A stretch of 64,000 bases of DNA from Dermanyssus gallinae (taxonomy: Eukaryota; Arthropoda; Arachnida; Mesostigmata; Dermanyssidae). The DNA lies in contig QVRM01005268.1 in the NCBI GenBank assembly GCA_003439945.1, forward strand, positions 1 through 64,000, read 5' to 3'. Every line of letters starts with the position of its first letter. The first letter of the stretch is position 1. The position numbers were made by a program, and so were the translations under genes. Positions 1 to 11,319 of the stretch are shown piece by piece. The notes beneath the pieces were generated by a model. That model saw only the letters and a program-made list of their open reading frames with translations. It searched no databases and was not told where the DNA came from.

Positions 1-358
1 CAACAACAACGGCAACAAGAACGGTGCCCGTTAGCGGTTACCATCACACTGTGGCACCGACAAACGACTTCTGACATCGCCGCTGCTGCTGCAGCTCACC
101 GGAAGACACTGATTTGTACTTCCCCTTTTCTTGTCGTCTAGACCTGCTGACGGCTGATGGCTGTGGCCTGGTGGCCAACCAAGCGCATGCAGGCCTATCG
201 AAGCCTATATTTGTCCATTTTTTAGTGTCCGTCGTTGTTGCCATTCCTGTTACTAGCGCCGCCGTCGTACGTACCGACTGTCCCGCTTTCCTAGTTCTTG
301 CTTCCTTCCATACTCCTTGTCCTCTCTCTTTCTTGCTCTCACCCTCACCGCACAGCAC

Positions 359-393
<35 letters not shown>

Positions 394-2266
394 GTGTGTT
401 CGTCTGCCTGTCTCTAGGTTTTTCTTAGACGATCGAGTCTTCTTCTTCCTGCTTCCCTACCTTATACTGTTGCTGCGACGGTTTCTTTTCCTCGTCGGCG
501 GGCGGCAAGTAGCAACAGCCTGTCCAACTTTTTGCTTTCTTTAAAATCCTCCTTCCTCCTTTTGAATGAATGAACGTGTGTGGTGGCGGTTGGCGGCGGC
601 GCGGCCTGGAGATGATGGTGCTTGTGGGTCTGATGCCAATGATGATGATGATAGTGGTGGTGGATAGTGGATAGTAGGAGTTGTGTGCTCAGTCAACCAT
701 CAGCGATCACCTTCCAGAGGTTGGGCCCAGGCGGCCGGGCGAGCGTGCGGAAGGAAGGACGTGTGGACTGGCATGGGCCGGCTGGCTGGATGGGGGTTCG
801 AGTTCCTAAGTTCGCTAAGGTTCGGAGGCGCGAGAAGGTATTATGAAAGCGAACGACGAGAACGCCAACACCACGGCCTGAAACGGCCCGCCCTTCTTCG
901 TCTTTTTTCCCCTTCTTCCATGTGCTTTTTCCTTTCCGTGGTGCCTGTGCTTGCTGATGCTGCTGCTGCGGGCTACCGCTGTTAAAACGGCTGCATCTGC
1001 GCTTCTAGTACCGTTGTTGTTGTTGTTGATTCTGATGCTGCTGCTGCTGGTGGTTTTGCCGTGGTTGCTTACCATCCTGCCTATATTCATCTAGCTAGCA
1101 TGGGTGCGTGGCCTGGATGGCGATCTATTTTTCAAAGACTCTTTGTTCATTCATTGGCTCGCTCACTCACTCATTCACTCAGCGGTTGGCGTACAAGTTC
1201 TTCCTGTTCCGCTAAAACCCGCGTGGCCTGATGGTGAAGAACGACGCACAGCGTTCAAACGCCAGCTTGTTCGCACGCATTCATACATACGACGACGACG
1301 ACGCAGACGCAGCACATGCCTACATACAAATCTACATGAATGCGAACCTATATACACAGGCGCACCGGGATGCACGCATTTTACACCGCATACACCGCGA
1401 AAAAATATATATAATATAGGTAGACTAGAAGAAAAGGAAGAGCATGCGAAACAGGGAGAAGAGGGTCTCGAGTCTTTTCAAGAGGCATGGTTATGTCAAA
1501 GCATGGTTGATCAACATTTCCTCAATTCTTTACCGCTCGGCCGCCTGCCGATCTCTGAACCAGCAATCAATAAAAAAGAGACGGTAAATCAAGCAGGCTA
1601 GCTGGAGAAGGGAAAAAACCCCAGCGGCACTAACAACAATAATAAAGACATCGGCGGAAATCCAAGCCAGCGACACTACGCTCATATGAACTTCTTATGA
1701 AATATGTTTTTAAAACGCGCATTAAATAAAATACGAGCAACACTACAGCCCCACTGAACTCCTACTGCTAATCTCTGCTCCCCTTACTAGGATTACTGCG
1801 ACTACTAGTAACGATAAAAATAAAAACAATAACAGTAGTAATAATCCGAGAGGCGTCTACATTGGTGTGCCCAGCACGTAGCAATGTTGGTTTCGTGCCG
1901 ATTCGACGACGTCGCATCTTCAGATATTCGTGGATATGATCAGCTTGGCCGGCTGGCCTGGGCAGCAGATCGAGATACGGAAACGGAGTCCAAAAGTCAT
2001 CACAGTCTGTGCTACCGACAGCAGTGTCGTGCGACCATCGTGTTAACGCCTCTCCGTGCGCTCCACGTCTTACTCATTTTCCTCTGTTTTTCATTTTTGT
2101 CCTCTTCTACTTTATTCTAAGCGTTTGCGCCTCCAGGAAGCCGCTCGGGAAGCTGCGTAGCAAGTCATTTCCGGTCCTGGTTGCTTTTGTGGAAACTTTT
2201 GAGCAGCTCCCGTTGTCCTTCCTCATGCCGTTTGGTACTCCGGTTGTTAGATCACTCCCCCCCCTC

Positions 2267-2301
<35 letters not shown>

Positions 2302-4020
2302 GTGTTATCGTCCGCCTCTCAACCCGTTAGAGTTTTTCGGTGTTCTCTTTGCTCTGTGCTCTGCCAGCAGTCGAATGCACCGCTGCCGCGACTGTTACTG
2401 TAACGGCACTGTTCTAGAGGATCTAACTCGTCTCTTGACCAAAAAACGGGCCCATGAAGCCAATCGACGCTGGTTTCTGAAATGCAGAACCCACTAACTA
2501 ACTCATGGATCATCACCGACTGAATGACAGTGAACCGACGAGTACATAGACGACCGGACGGACGAATGACGCGTTAGAGGCGCAGGTGCTTCGCGCCTGC
2601 TTCGCGGTATCAACGGTATCAGATAGATGCCTGGCAACAACAACAACAACAACAACAACAATAAGAGCAGCTACAACAACAACGACAACAACAACAACAA
2701 CAACCACTATAAGAACAACAATAACAGCAACAACAACAACGACAACAGCAAAAACCACACTCACGCAAATACATAGCTATATATAATCACAGACGCACGC
2801 AAGCACACAGGCTCCCATTCATACGCAGTACTGCCTCTGACACGACGACACATTGTTTTTACATTTCCCGTTTTTCCTCAACATTTTTGTTTTTACGAGT
2901 GCATCTCTGCGTAGTCGTGCGTAGTGGTAATGGCGGTGGTGGTAGAATTCACCGTAGTAGCAGTACCGGTTAAGCGGTTCGCGGTTTCTCTGGCCGCTAG
3001 ACACTTCGATCCCTTCTTGCTTTGGCCTGCCCGACCTGCAGCCTCTCACCGCCGTTGCCGTCCGAATTCGAACTGAGGATGGTGGCGGTTGGTTGGTTGG
3101 TTGGCGGTTGAAGGTGGTAGTGGTGGTAGTGGTGGTCGTGGTGGTGGTGGTGCACTTCCTTCCTGCCTGCCTGCCATTCTTAACAACGGTAATCCAGACA
3201 GACAACAGCCTCAGTACCAGCACTATGAAGTACCACCACCACCACGAAGTACCACCACCACCACCACCACAAACACTGGCAACCGCACCAACGGCGCGAC
3301 CACGCGATGAAGTAGGCGCGCCAAAGAGGATGTTTTCCCTTCGGCCGCTTCTGCTGGTGCTGTTCCTGCTGCTGCTGCTGCCGGGCCCACAGGACACGTC
3401 GTGGGGATCTTGATCGTCGTCGTCGACTACTACTTGATCGAGATCGTTGCTCTGAGCTCTGCACTTCGCCCTCGGCCGCTCTTCACGCACGTCCACCACA
3501 ATTATATCGTTGCTATTCCCGTTGTTGTTGTTGTTGTTGTGCGGATGTTCGTCGCCATATATCGAGAGGAAATGAATGGGTGGACGGATGGATGATGATG
3601 GAAACAAGTAAGCAAGAGTGAAAGGTGCGATGAGAGACGCACGCAAAAATAGGCGGTGGGCTCATTTTTGGGGGCCACAGCCTCAGCCGGCGCCAAGTGC
3701 GACAAATGCGAGCTTGCCCGTCCGTTTGTAGGGTTAGACATTCGTCACGTTGCCATCGTTATCTTCACCAAACACTTCTCCTTCTCCTCCTTTCCCTCCT
3801 TCTCCTCCTCCTCATCCACCTCTTCCTCACCATCGTCAGTGTCATAATCAGCATCACGGTCACCATTTCAATTGCAGAACTCTTTTCGTACAGCATCCGT
3901 TCGACGAGCGGAAGCAAAACACCTTGCAGCAGGAGCAGCAGTAACCGTTCTCTTGTGCCGCGCTCTCTCTCTCACACGCACACTCGTATCCTTCTTTCGT
4001 CCCATCAAGAACAAAGCAAG
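1..4020. other. Simple-repeat-rich non-coding DNA
   Basis: No gene recognised. It holds (AT)n at 358-393 and 2269-2298, AAC repeats at 2636-2755, GGT at 3112-3153 and the complementary CCA at 3230-3271, and TCC/CTC tracts at 3775-3830. Long open frames here are valine-, threonine- or leucine-rich readings of the repeats. Confidence 0.75.
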
Positions 4021-4023
4021 ACA

Positions 4024-4213
<190 letters not shown>

Positions 4214-4733
4214 AGAAGGGTGGAAGGCCGCATGAATGAAATGGCGTAGCGTGAAAGCTTCTTTGCCTAATGGCTGCTCACACGTTGAAACAGCGGGAAA
4301 AGCAAAAACGACATCAACAGCCATAATTAACCATAACAACAACACTTGCTTTTAGTACAAACTAGTAGTAGTAGTAGAAGAAGAAGATGATATAGCACAA
4401 AAGCAAAGGCACTTGTTTGCGATAGTGAGAGTGAGAGCTGCTGTTGTCGCTAGCGGTTGCGGCTAGTGAGCGGCTGCTCGACCCACAGCATTCCCAGTGC
4501 ACGTCGACTCAGGGACCGACAGGATCCAGACCGCGCATTGCCGTCTTCCTTCCTGTGCTGTCCCAACGGCATGATCCTCATGATGTGGGAAGTTCCTCCT
4601 TGTGGGGTCGGCGAGGTGTCAGAGGGAAATGGCGACTGGCACCTGCATGTCGTGCTGTATCTGCAACCCTTCGTAGACTCGATGCTTTGTATTGCCGTAT
4701 TGCTCATACAGCTCTATTGATGTTTCACTTCGT

Positions 4734-4809
4734 GTCACAGTCGTGTCGTGATAGGAACAGATTTCACAGTCGTGTATGATAGGAACAATTTCACAGTCGT
4801 GTGTGATGC
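4734..4809. repeat. Three tandem copies of a roughly 28-bp unit
   Basis: Unit core TCACAGTCGTGT followed by TGATAGGAACA. The third copy is incomplete. Confidence 0.85.
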
Positions 4810-4946
4810 GCAGCATGTGGACAGCAGACCCTGCAGCACGACAAACCCTTACAGTATGGCCCTCTCACTTGGCTATACCGCATTCCTTCCGGCACACAGA
4901 TGGTAAAATAATTCACCTAGAAAACTGACTGATCTTCTAAAAAAAA

Positions 4947-5123
4947 CTTTTCGGACCGACCCTCAGCCATTTAGATTTAACGTCCACGGAACTGCTATTT
5001 GCATCGCTTCATAGACGGACCCCTATAAATACAAATGTGCAACAGGGGGGCCTGAATCCTATGCGCACCTATGTGTCTCCTTCGGTCGCGAGGCGCAAGC
5101 GAATGTACTACGCCATCGAGCTT
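4947..5123 (-). mobile_element. tRNA-derived SINE, copy A
   Basis: Antisense copy of the same roughly 165-bp element as at 14.9, 46.9, 50.1 and 54.8 kb. The box B region is degraded (GATTCAGGCCC instead of GGTTCGAGCCC). The 3' tail with GGCTGAGGGTC is present and is followed by a run of T on the element strand. No clear target-site duplication. Confidence 0.8.
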
Positions 5124-7500
5124 GACATCGCCGGCCTTTCGAAATGACTTGAATGTCATACGCTTTACTAAATGCAACTTACATATTTCTTTGACGATCC
5201 ACGGTTAGGACGACTATTATAATTGCTAATCTATGACACAATGTTACACTGCAGTAAGTATGAGAACGACACTGCTTTCGAGCATCGGCTCTAAATAATT
5301 GCAGAATTTGCCCACATACTTTGTGCATGCACTCCATAGGTAGCTCATAAAATAATATTATCCATACATTTTAAACTGTTTCAATATGCAACATGTTACA
5401 TTGTTATGTCATTCCTCTCATAATTATACAGCTAACAATATGTAACATATCTTTATTTGGGGCTTATTATTAACTGGGCATCTTATAAGCCCAAATATCA
5501 ATACTATTAATCATATTTGCTAATAACAATAATATTAATATAAAACAACCAAGCTAAACCCAGTTTGAATATAACAGAACGGAATATAAGTATACCACTA
5601 AAATGATTATTTTTTCGTTAATCAATTGAGCAGATTTAACTGAACTACAAATAAACGATTAGTACGGGAATACGTCAGATGCGTAAGGAAACCACAAATC
5701 AAAGCGCATTATTATTAGTGTTAGCCTTATATTAATGTTGAAAGATACAATTTTCAGCAAATTTAAAGTGACAGAAAAACGACAAATGAAGTGACCCCTC
5801 TCGGCGCTATGTGTCAAAATAGCGCCTCCGGGAAACCGAAAAAGTTCAATTTGTAATAGGAAATAGATTTTGCGCAGCAATACAATATGCGTATGACGTA
5901 CAGTACCGACGCCGCACTCTGTAGATTAAACAGCCGCAAGAGATACAGATACGCCAGGAAACGGGCGCATTTACTATTTAATATGTACGTATCATTCTGC
6001 CAAGATGGCGACCCAAGTACGGACGCACTTCTTTCTTGCCCCTGCGATTGTCTCTGACTCTACCAAGGCCGGCAGGGCTGGCCTGACTTGCAGTCTAAAC
6101 CTAGTGAGTGCCTATCTGAACCCACCGCGACGACAAATCCTTACAGAAGCAGGACATCTAACAGGCACAGCACTCACTTTGATACCGCTTTTTGGTAGGT
6201 ATATACCAAAGGTGAAGCCAAGTACTCCCTATTGTGCAGCATATCGGTCAGTTTCGAACAAATACGAACTATATGTGAAGTGCGCTATACAATAGACGGG
6301 TACATATAAGGATCGCAAACGTGCCACATGCAACTAAACGTGACGCCAGGCTTCCGATCAGGACAAATCGGCACGTGTCGAAATATCAGTGAGACTCCGG
6401 CGTGACACAGACATCAGGATAGTACAACTGGCACGAACAACTTGACGTTATTGAGGGTGGTGCAAATAAACGACTTTCCTGAGCGACCACGCCAAAAAGC
6501 ACTATTTGAGAGCTGTGTCGAGCTCTTCTACGTCTAGAGGCTGATATCTGCGATTATCTGAATCGCACAGTAGATGCTGACATAAATATCAAAGCACCAG
6601 AATAGACGGGAATACCCCAGATCATTGTAACAACTTCCACTTACAGATAAATCTGGAAAACTTCTAGGTTGTACTAGACCTGCCAGTATAGCTAAAAATA
6701 ACAATTTTCTCGTCCTAGTTGGAACATTGGGCTAAAGCCCTACAGTGTACATGCTGCAAAATAGTCAACAACCTGGAGCAGCAAATGACCCAGGATCGTT
6801 GATGATGATGATGAGATGACAACAGACTATCCCGGTACTTTCGCACAAAACTAGGAATATCAATCGCCATGTTACCAGACAGTATGTATGTAGACATGTA
6901 AACATGTAATTGCGTTTTGTCGAATGTTGAAGGACTCCAAGCTCTCATCCACCTGAGGACTGGGAAGTCTCTAGCATCCTCCACTATATCGAAAAATGCT
7001 TACGATGATTTTTAAGATTTACTTAACCGGCGGCGACACCAACTGCGATCTGACAAAAAAAAACAGTCAAATGCTAGTGTACTTAAAAAAACATAAAGTG
7101 CATAAGCATATTTATAGAATACGATAATGGTTAGAACAAAAACGTAGTTCACAAAGGAAATAAAATGCGAGACTAAGTATGAGTATCGAATCTACCCAGC
7201 AACACTAAAACGGCATTTTTCTAAAAGCGCGGCCAAGGGAACGTGGCACGCAGACTATGAAATGGCGCGAAAAGTCACTCGAATTCAGCAAAGCGGCAAA
7301 ATCGCACATTTCTCATCCCTTATACACAGTAACCTCACTATAGTCTGCCGGAGGCCAACCTACGTGAGGCACTTGGAAGGCCAAGGTAATAATGCTCTTT
7401 TTATAGCAGAGGACACAAAGGCAGCCTTCGAAAGCAAATCGAATAGCAAATTATTTAGACCCCGACGCAATTGTGTCTAAACATGCCTAAAGCACAAAAA
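5124..7500. other. AT-rich unique DNA without a recognised gene
   Basis: Few simple repeats. An open frame at 6005-6295 starts CAAGATGG in good Kozak context and gives 96 residues of ordinary composition with no known motif; a smaller one lies at 7262-7480. Either could be a small gene or a repeat remnant, but nothing supports expression. Part of 7200-7500 may be the 5' region of the adjacent retrotransposon. Confidence 0.5.
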
Positions 7501-7503
7501 TAG

Positions 7504-7806
7504 ACAACGTACCACTACTCGCACATATGTTTAATATTTGACACCATTGTGGCTCAAGTAGGCGCTGTTATCGAAAGACTAATCGCGTCGATCATCCCGG
7601 GGCTGTCTCTGAACTCTCAGGCGGTATCTGCGGAACAATTGACTCCCGCGTCCCAGTCTGGTGGGATAGACATCCGTAAAGAGATAGAAAATGCAATAAA
7701 AGCGGTCTTCACCCCTGCACAAGCAGAAGACTTAATCGAAGACCCGGCTTCCCTGCGATCTCGTGTCTCAGAGAGCTCACAGGTGTTACAGACCGAAAAT
7801 TTGTAA
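7504..7806 (+). CDS. Short upstream open frame of the retrotransposon (possible ORF1 remnant)
   Basis: An open frame of about 100 codons runs from after a TAG at 7501 to a TAA at 7804-7806. It has no ATG; the nearest possible non-AUG start is a GTG at 7549. The predicted peptide has ordinary composition (for example VIERLIASIIPGLSLNS and IRKEIENAIKAVF), unlike the repeat-derived frames elsewhere, so it is probably real coding sequence. Its TAA overlaps the ORF2 ATG by one base. It has no motif I recognise. It may be the 3' end of ORF1 in a 5'-truncated copy, or an N-terminal part of the polyprotein separated by a frameshift. Confidence 0.5.
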   Translation, partial: TTYHYSHICLIFDTIVAQVGAVIERLIASIIPGLSLNSQAVSAEQLTPASQSGGIDIRKEIENAIKAVFTPAQAEDLIEDPASLRSRVSESSQVLQTENL

Positions 7807-10673
7807 TGACCAGTCGGCAAACTGATATCCGACGCTGGGTTTCGTCAACCACGCAGACAGAACAACTCGCTAGTCAACTACAAGCAGACACGCCCACTCA
7901 ACCGATAACTTCTAACCGACTACTAAACCAACAACTTCAACCCGACCCTGGACAACCTTTTCACATCGCCGACTATTTTCCGAAAGTCGTGGAAATTAAA
8001 TCTAAGTTAAAAATTATATCTTGCACACCCCGCTCTCTTAGAAGCCATGTTGCAGCAGAATTATCTAAAACTATAAATGATCTGTGCTCGTCTGCCTCAC
8101 CGGAAAATTGGGAACGGCTATTTGCTTTCCCTTCTCTAGTGTTTAGCATCCCCGCTCGAAAAGAAAAAGGACGCACACTTACATCAGTTATTCGGGAAAA
8201 CCTGGCACGCTTCCGTCGGAGAGCTAAAATAGATGAAAACCCTCACCTGTGTGGAACAAAACGCGGGACGCCCTCGCCGTGCGACACTGACATCCGACGG
8301 TCAAAAATGGTACAGACGAAACTAGCTCAGGGAGATATTTCGTCGGCCGCCCGCACGCTTTTGTCCACTGACCAGATGGCCCCAGTGAATCCACAAACTC
8401 TCGAAAGCCTCATAGCCAAGCACCCCGAACACCCCCCAGACGCAACCTTCCCAGACGCACCAGCGACCAGACCACCCGGATCCGAAATCTCCGTTACCCC
8501 AGCGGAGATCCGCAATGCAATTAGAAGTTTCCCTAACTGCTCCAGCGGGGGCCCCGATGGACTTCGCCCTCGCCACTTAAAGGATCTCATTGGCAGACAG
8601 GATGAAAACAGTAATCCTTTGCTGCTCTCTCTGTGCCGCTTTGTTACCCTGGCCATCAATGGACAACTACCAGAATTTATATTGCCAATATTTTATGGAG
8701 CTTCTCTTATCGCTCTCCGGAAGAAGGACGGCGGAATAAGACCTATTGCAGTGGGGCTCACTCTACGAAGGCTTGTTGGCAAAGTCCTCGTCAAGAAATC
8801 AATCAAGGATATTGTTGAGTTAGTTGCCCCACTGCAACTTGGCTGTGGTATTAAGGGGGGTACCGAAGCTGCCGTACATGCCACCGCTGCATACATTGAA
8901 TCACACAGAGCCGCAAACCATAAAATCTTAGTAAAGTTGGACTTTCAAAATGCCTTTAACATGATGCGAAGAGACCACATTTTAAATTCGGTTAAACAGC
9001 GAACCCCTGAGCTGTACGCCGCCATCTACCAAATGTATCGTTTCCCGTCCAACCTCTATTGGCAAGGAAAGACTATACTGTCAAAATGTGGGGTGCAGCA
9101 GGGCGACCCGTGTGGGCCTGCCCTCTTCTGCATAGGATTATATGAGCTTCAGGCACGATTGCAGTCAGAATTGCGTCCGTGGTACTTAGACGATGGACTA
9201 CTTGCTGGCGATTTGCCTGGTGTCCTTTCCGACATTAAGAAGGTCCAGGACTTCGAGGCGGTCTCGGGCTTGAAGCTCAACGACAGTAAATGTGAGCTCC
9301 TCGTTTTATCGCACAACGATAGGGAGGAAACTGCTGCCGCAGTGCGAGCAAAACTACCCAATATCAAGTGGCTAACGGAGGAAAACGTCGAATTGCTGGG
9401 TGCACCGCTAACTGACGCAGCAGTTGTGGGTGCCCTCCAAAAGAGGCTCACAGATGCGAAACGGTGGTGCAGTAGATTAAAACATCTAGACGCACACCCA
9501 GCCCTGTACCTTCTACGGGAAAGTCTTTCCACGCCTCGTTTAATTTATCTTCTGCGATGTTCTCCCTCGTACAAGAGAGATGACCTGCTCCACGTTTTCG
9601 ACGAACTCCTCCGAACGACACTCGAGTGCTTACTCAACGTGCGCCTAGGAGACAACGCATGGGCCCAAGCTACGCTGCCCGTCAGCGCAGGTGGCCTCGG
9701 TGTCCGTACAACTAAAGATCTGGCCCTGTCGTGCTACGTGGGCTCAATCACAGATTTTAAACATCTGATTGCTTCCATAGGCCCAGAAGGTACATCGGAG
9801 GTGATCGAACGGGCTTCGCGTACGAGCCTGGACGAATTTGAGGCGCGATGGGAGGCTCTGCCGGCTTCCCTAACGCAAGAGTCTCTCGACCGCATTGTCG
9901 TGGAGCTTAAACAGGCCTCTCTTCTGTCTCAGGCGCAAACCACGGCTGACAAGGCTAGATTACGAGCTTGTTTCGATCCGATGAGTGGCAAGTGGCTTCA
10001 GGCCCTCCCCTCGCCGCAACTAGGTACGATGCTGGACAATAACACACTCCGCATCGTGTCTGGCCTGCGGCTGGGGGAGACGGTCTGTGCCGCTCATCTT
10101 TGCAACCGGTGCCGATCCCCCGTAACAACAACAGGGGAACACGCTCTATCGTGCCGATACAGCGCCGGCCGCCACCCACGGCACTATGCAATAAACGACG
10201 TCGTCTGTCGTGCACTGTATAGTGCACAGGTGCCGGCTGTGAAAGAGCCACCAGGCCTTAGCGCCAATAGTGGGTTACGACCGGACGGCAAAACACTAAC
10301 CCCTTGGGAAAGAGGTCGCCTACTTGTATGGGACGTTACCGTGTCGTGCACATTGGCCAGGAGCTACGTCGCTCGAACAAGCCAGAAAGCTGGTGCCTCT
10401 GCTTGTCTTGCGGAGGACCGCAAGTTAGCGAAGTACAGAGAACTTAATCCGCAATTTATCGTCCAGCCAATTGCCTTAGAAACTTACGGACCCATGGGTG
10501 AAGAAACGTCAAGATTTTTTAAAGAGCTTGGAAAAAGGCTAAACGCAGTCACAAGGGATCCTCGTTCCGGAGAGTTCCTACTGCAGCGAGTATCGATCGA
10601 GCTTCAGCGGGGAAATGCGGCGTCAGTCGAAGGGTCCCTTCCCTCTGCCGAAGGGTTCCCTGAGATCCCGTAG
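7806..10673 (+). CDS. Retrotransposon ORF2: reverse transcriptase / endonuclease (955 aa)
   Basis: Uninterrupted 955-codon frame. An N-terminal region includes ENWERLFAFPS, typical of the family. The reverse transcriptase spans about 285-500, with LIALRKKDGGIRPIAVG, motif A VKLDFQNAFN (Asp 379), QQGDPCGPALF, and the catalytic YLDDG (460-464) in place of the more usual FADD. A CCHC knuckle follows (C766, C769, H779, C783). The C-terminal restriction-like endonuclease has RPDG (825-828), VWDVTV (Asp 843) and DRKLAKY (Lys 873/876), the PD..D..K arrangement of R2-type enzymes. The product would nick target DNA and prime reverse transcription from it. All catalytic residues are present, so the copy may be young or still active. 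The start is set by the ATG in the TAATGA junction. Confidence 0.9.
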   Translation: MTSRQTDIRRWVSSTTQTEQLASQLQADTPTQPITSNRLLNQQLQPDPGQPFHIADYFPKVVEIKSKLKIISCTPRSLRSHVAAELSKTINDLCSSASPENWERLFAFPSLVFSIPARKEKGRTLTSVIRENLARFRRRAKIDENPHLCGTKRGTPSPCDTDIRRSKMVQTKLAQGDISSAARTLLSTDQMAPVNPQTLESLIAKHPEHPPDATFPDAPATRPPGSEISVTPAEIRNAIRSFPNCSSGGPDGLRPRHLKDLIGRQDENSNPLLLSLCRFVTLAINGQLPEFILPIFYGASLIALRKKDGGIRPIAVGLTLRRLVGKVLVKKSIKDIVELVAPLQLGCGIKGGTEAAVHATAAYIESHRAANHKILVKLDFQNAFNMMRRDHILNSVKQRTPELYAAIYQMYRFPSNLYWQGKTILSKCGVQQGDPCGPALFCIGLYELQARLQSELRPWYLDDGLLAGDLPGVLSDIKKVQDFEAVSGLKLNDSKCELLVLSHNDREETAAAVRAKLPNIKWLTEENVELLGAPLTDAAVVGALQKRLTDAKRWCSRLKHLDAHPALYLLRESLSTPRLIYLLRCSPSYKRDDLLHVFDELLRTTLECLLNVRLGDNAWAQATLPVSAGGLGVRTTKDLALSCYVGSITDFKHLIASIGPEGTSEVIERASRTSLDEFEARWEALPASLTQESLDRIVVELKQASLLSQAQTTADKARLRACFDPMSGKWLQALPSPQLGTMLDNNTLRIVSGLRLGETVCAAHLCNRCRSPVTTTGEHALSCRYSAGRHPRHYAINDVVCRALYSAQVPAVKEPPGLSANSGLRPDGKTLTPWERGRLLVWDVTVSCTLARSYVARTSQKAGASACLAEDRKLAKYRELNPQFIVQPIALETYGPMGEETSRFFKELGKRLNAVTRDPRSGEFLLQRVSIELQRGNAASVEGSLPSAEGFPEIP

Positions 10674-10705
10674 GAATAATGATGTTCTAAATACTATTTT
10701 GATTA

Positions 10706-10711
10706 AATAAA
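10706..10711 (+). terminator. Polyadenylation signal of the retrotransposon
   Basis: AATAAA 33 nt after the ORF2 stop, followed by an A/T-rich tail. This fits the 3' end of a LINE transcript. Confidence 0.5.
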
Positions 10712-10735
10712 ACAAAAGTTTTAAAATATATGTTT

Positions 10736-11260
10736 AATAGCTGCATAGACAAGCAACGATCCTTGACTCATTACGAATTGACCTCATTACGTGTCACTTT
10801 ATTTCATAATAAATGTAAGAATCCTATGCCAACCGAACGTAAAGAGTATCTGCTAGAGAGATTACTCCGGAGAGAGAGAGACTGTGTCTCGCCCTTTGGA
10901 GGACGGCAAAAAACTTGGTCGAGCTAGTCACAGTAGACACCCGTTTCAGTCGTTGGGTCACCGGGAAGAAATTCAAAGTAGACCATGCCTATTCTACCAA
11001 ACACAGAACAATATCTTGCGCGAATGGAGAAGTCTCTGTAGCTTCTTCTTTGGCTGAGGCTGACTGATCGGAACGAAACATGGCTAACCTACCGTAAATA
11101 TGGACTTAAATCACCTGATATAGCCATGGCTAAAATATGCAACGCTCTCGATAATGAATTACGAGAATGTACATCCATTAAGTTATTTAATTAAAGGATG
11201 GCATCATTGATTACTCAGAGTGAATGCCTCGTTCGATAAGACATTTTAACGATATGTAAG

Positions 11261-11319
<59 letters not shown>

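Larger units (their letters stand above)
7501..10735 (+). mobile_element. Non-LTR retrotransposon with restriction-like endonuclease (R2/R4/NeSL-like group)
   Basis: The visible body is a short open frame (7504-7806), an intact ORF2 (7806-10673), and a short 3' tail with AATAAA at 10706-10711. The domain order RT, CCHC knuckle, PD-(D/E)XK endonuclease is that of early-branching site-targeting LINEs, which lack an APE endonuclease. Neither end nor a target-site duplication could be fixed; the 5' side may be truncated. The family cannot be assigned more closely by eye. It lies about 20 kb upstream of the Delta exons and is not obviously disrupting a gene. Confidence 0.85.

Noticed and set aside
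2636..2755. Regularly spaced repeats that could suggest an array such as CRISPR
   Set aside because: These are plain AAC microsatellites without unique spacers, and the genome is eukaryotic.
4584..4591. TGTGGGAA, a Su(H)-type match
   Set aside because: Isolated and 26 kb upstream of Delta; expected by chance in a window of this size.
6005..6295. 96-codon frame with a good Kozak ATG
   Set aside because: Ordinary composition but no recognisable motif, no neighbouring exon and no other support; not called as a gene.
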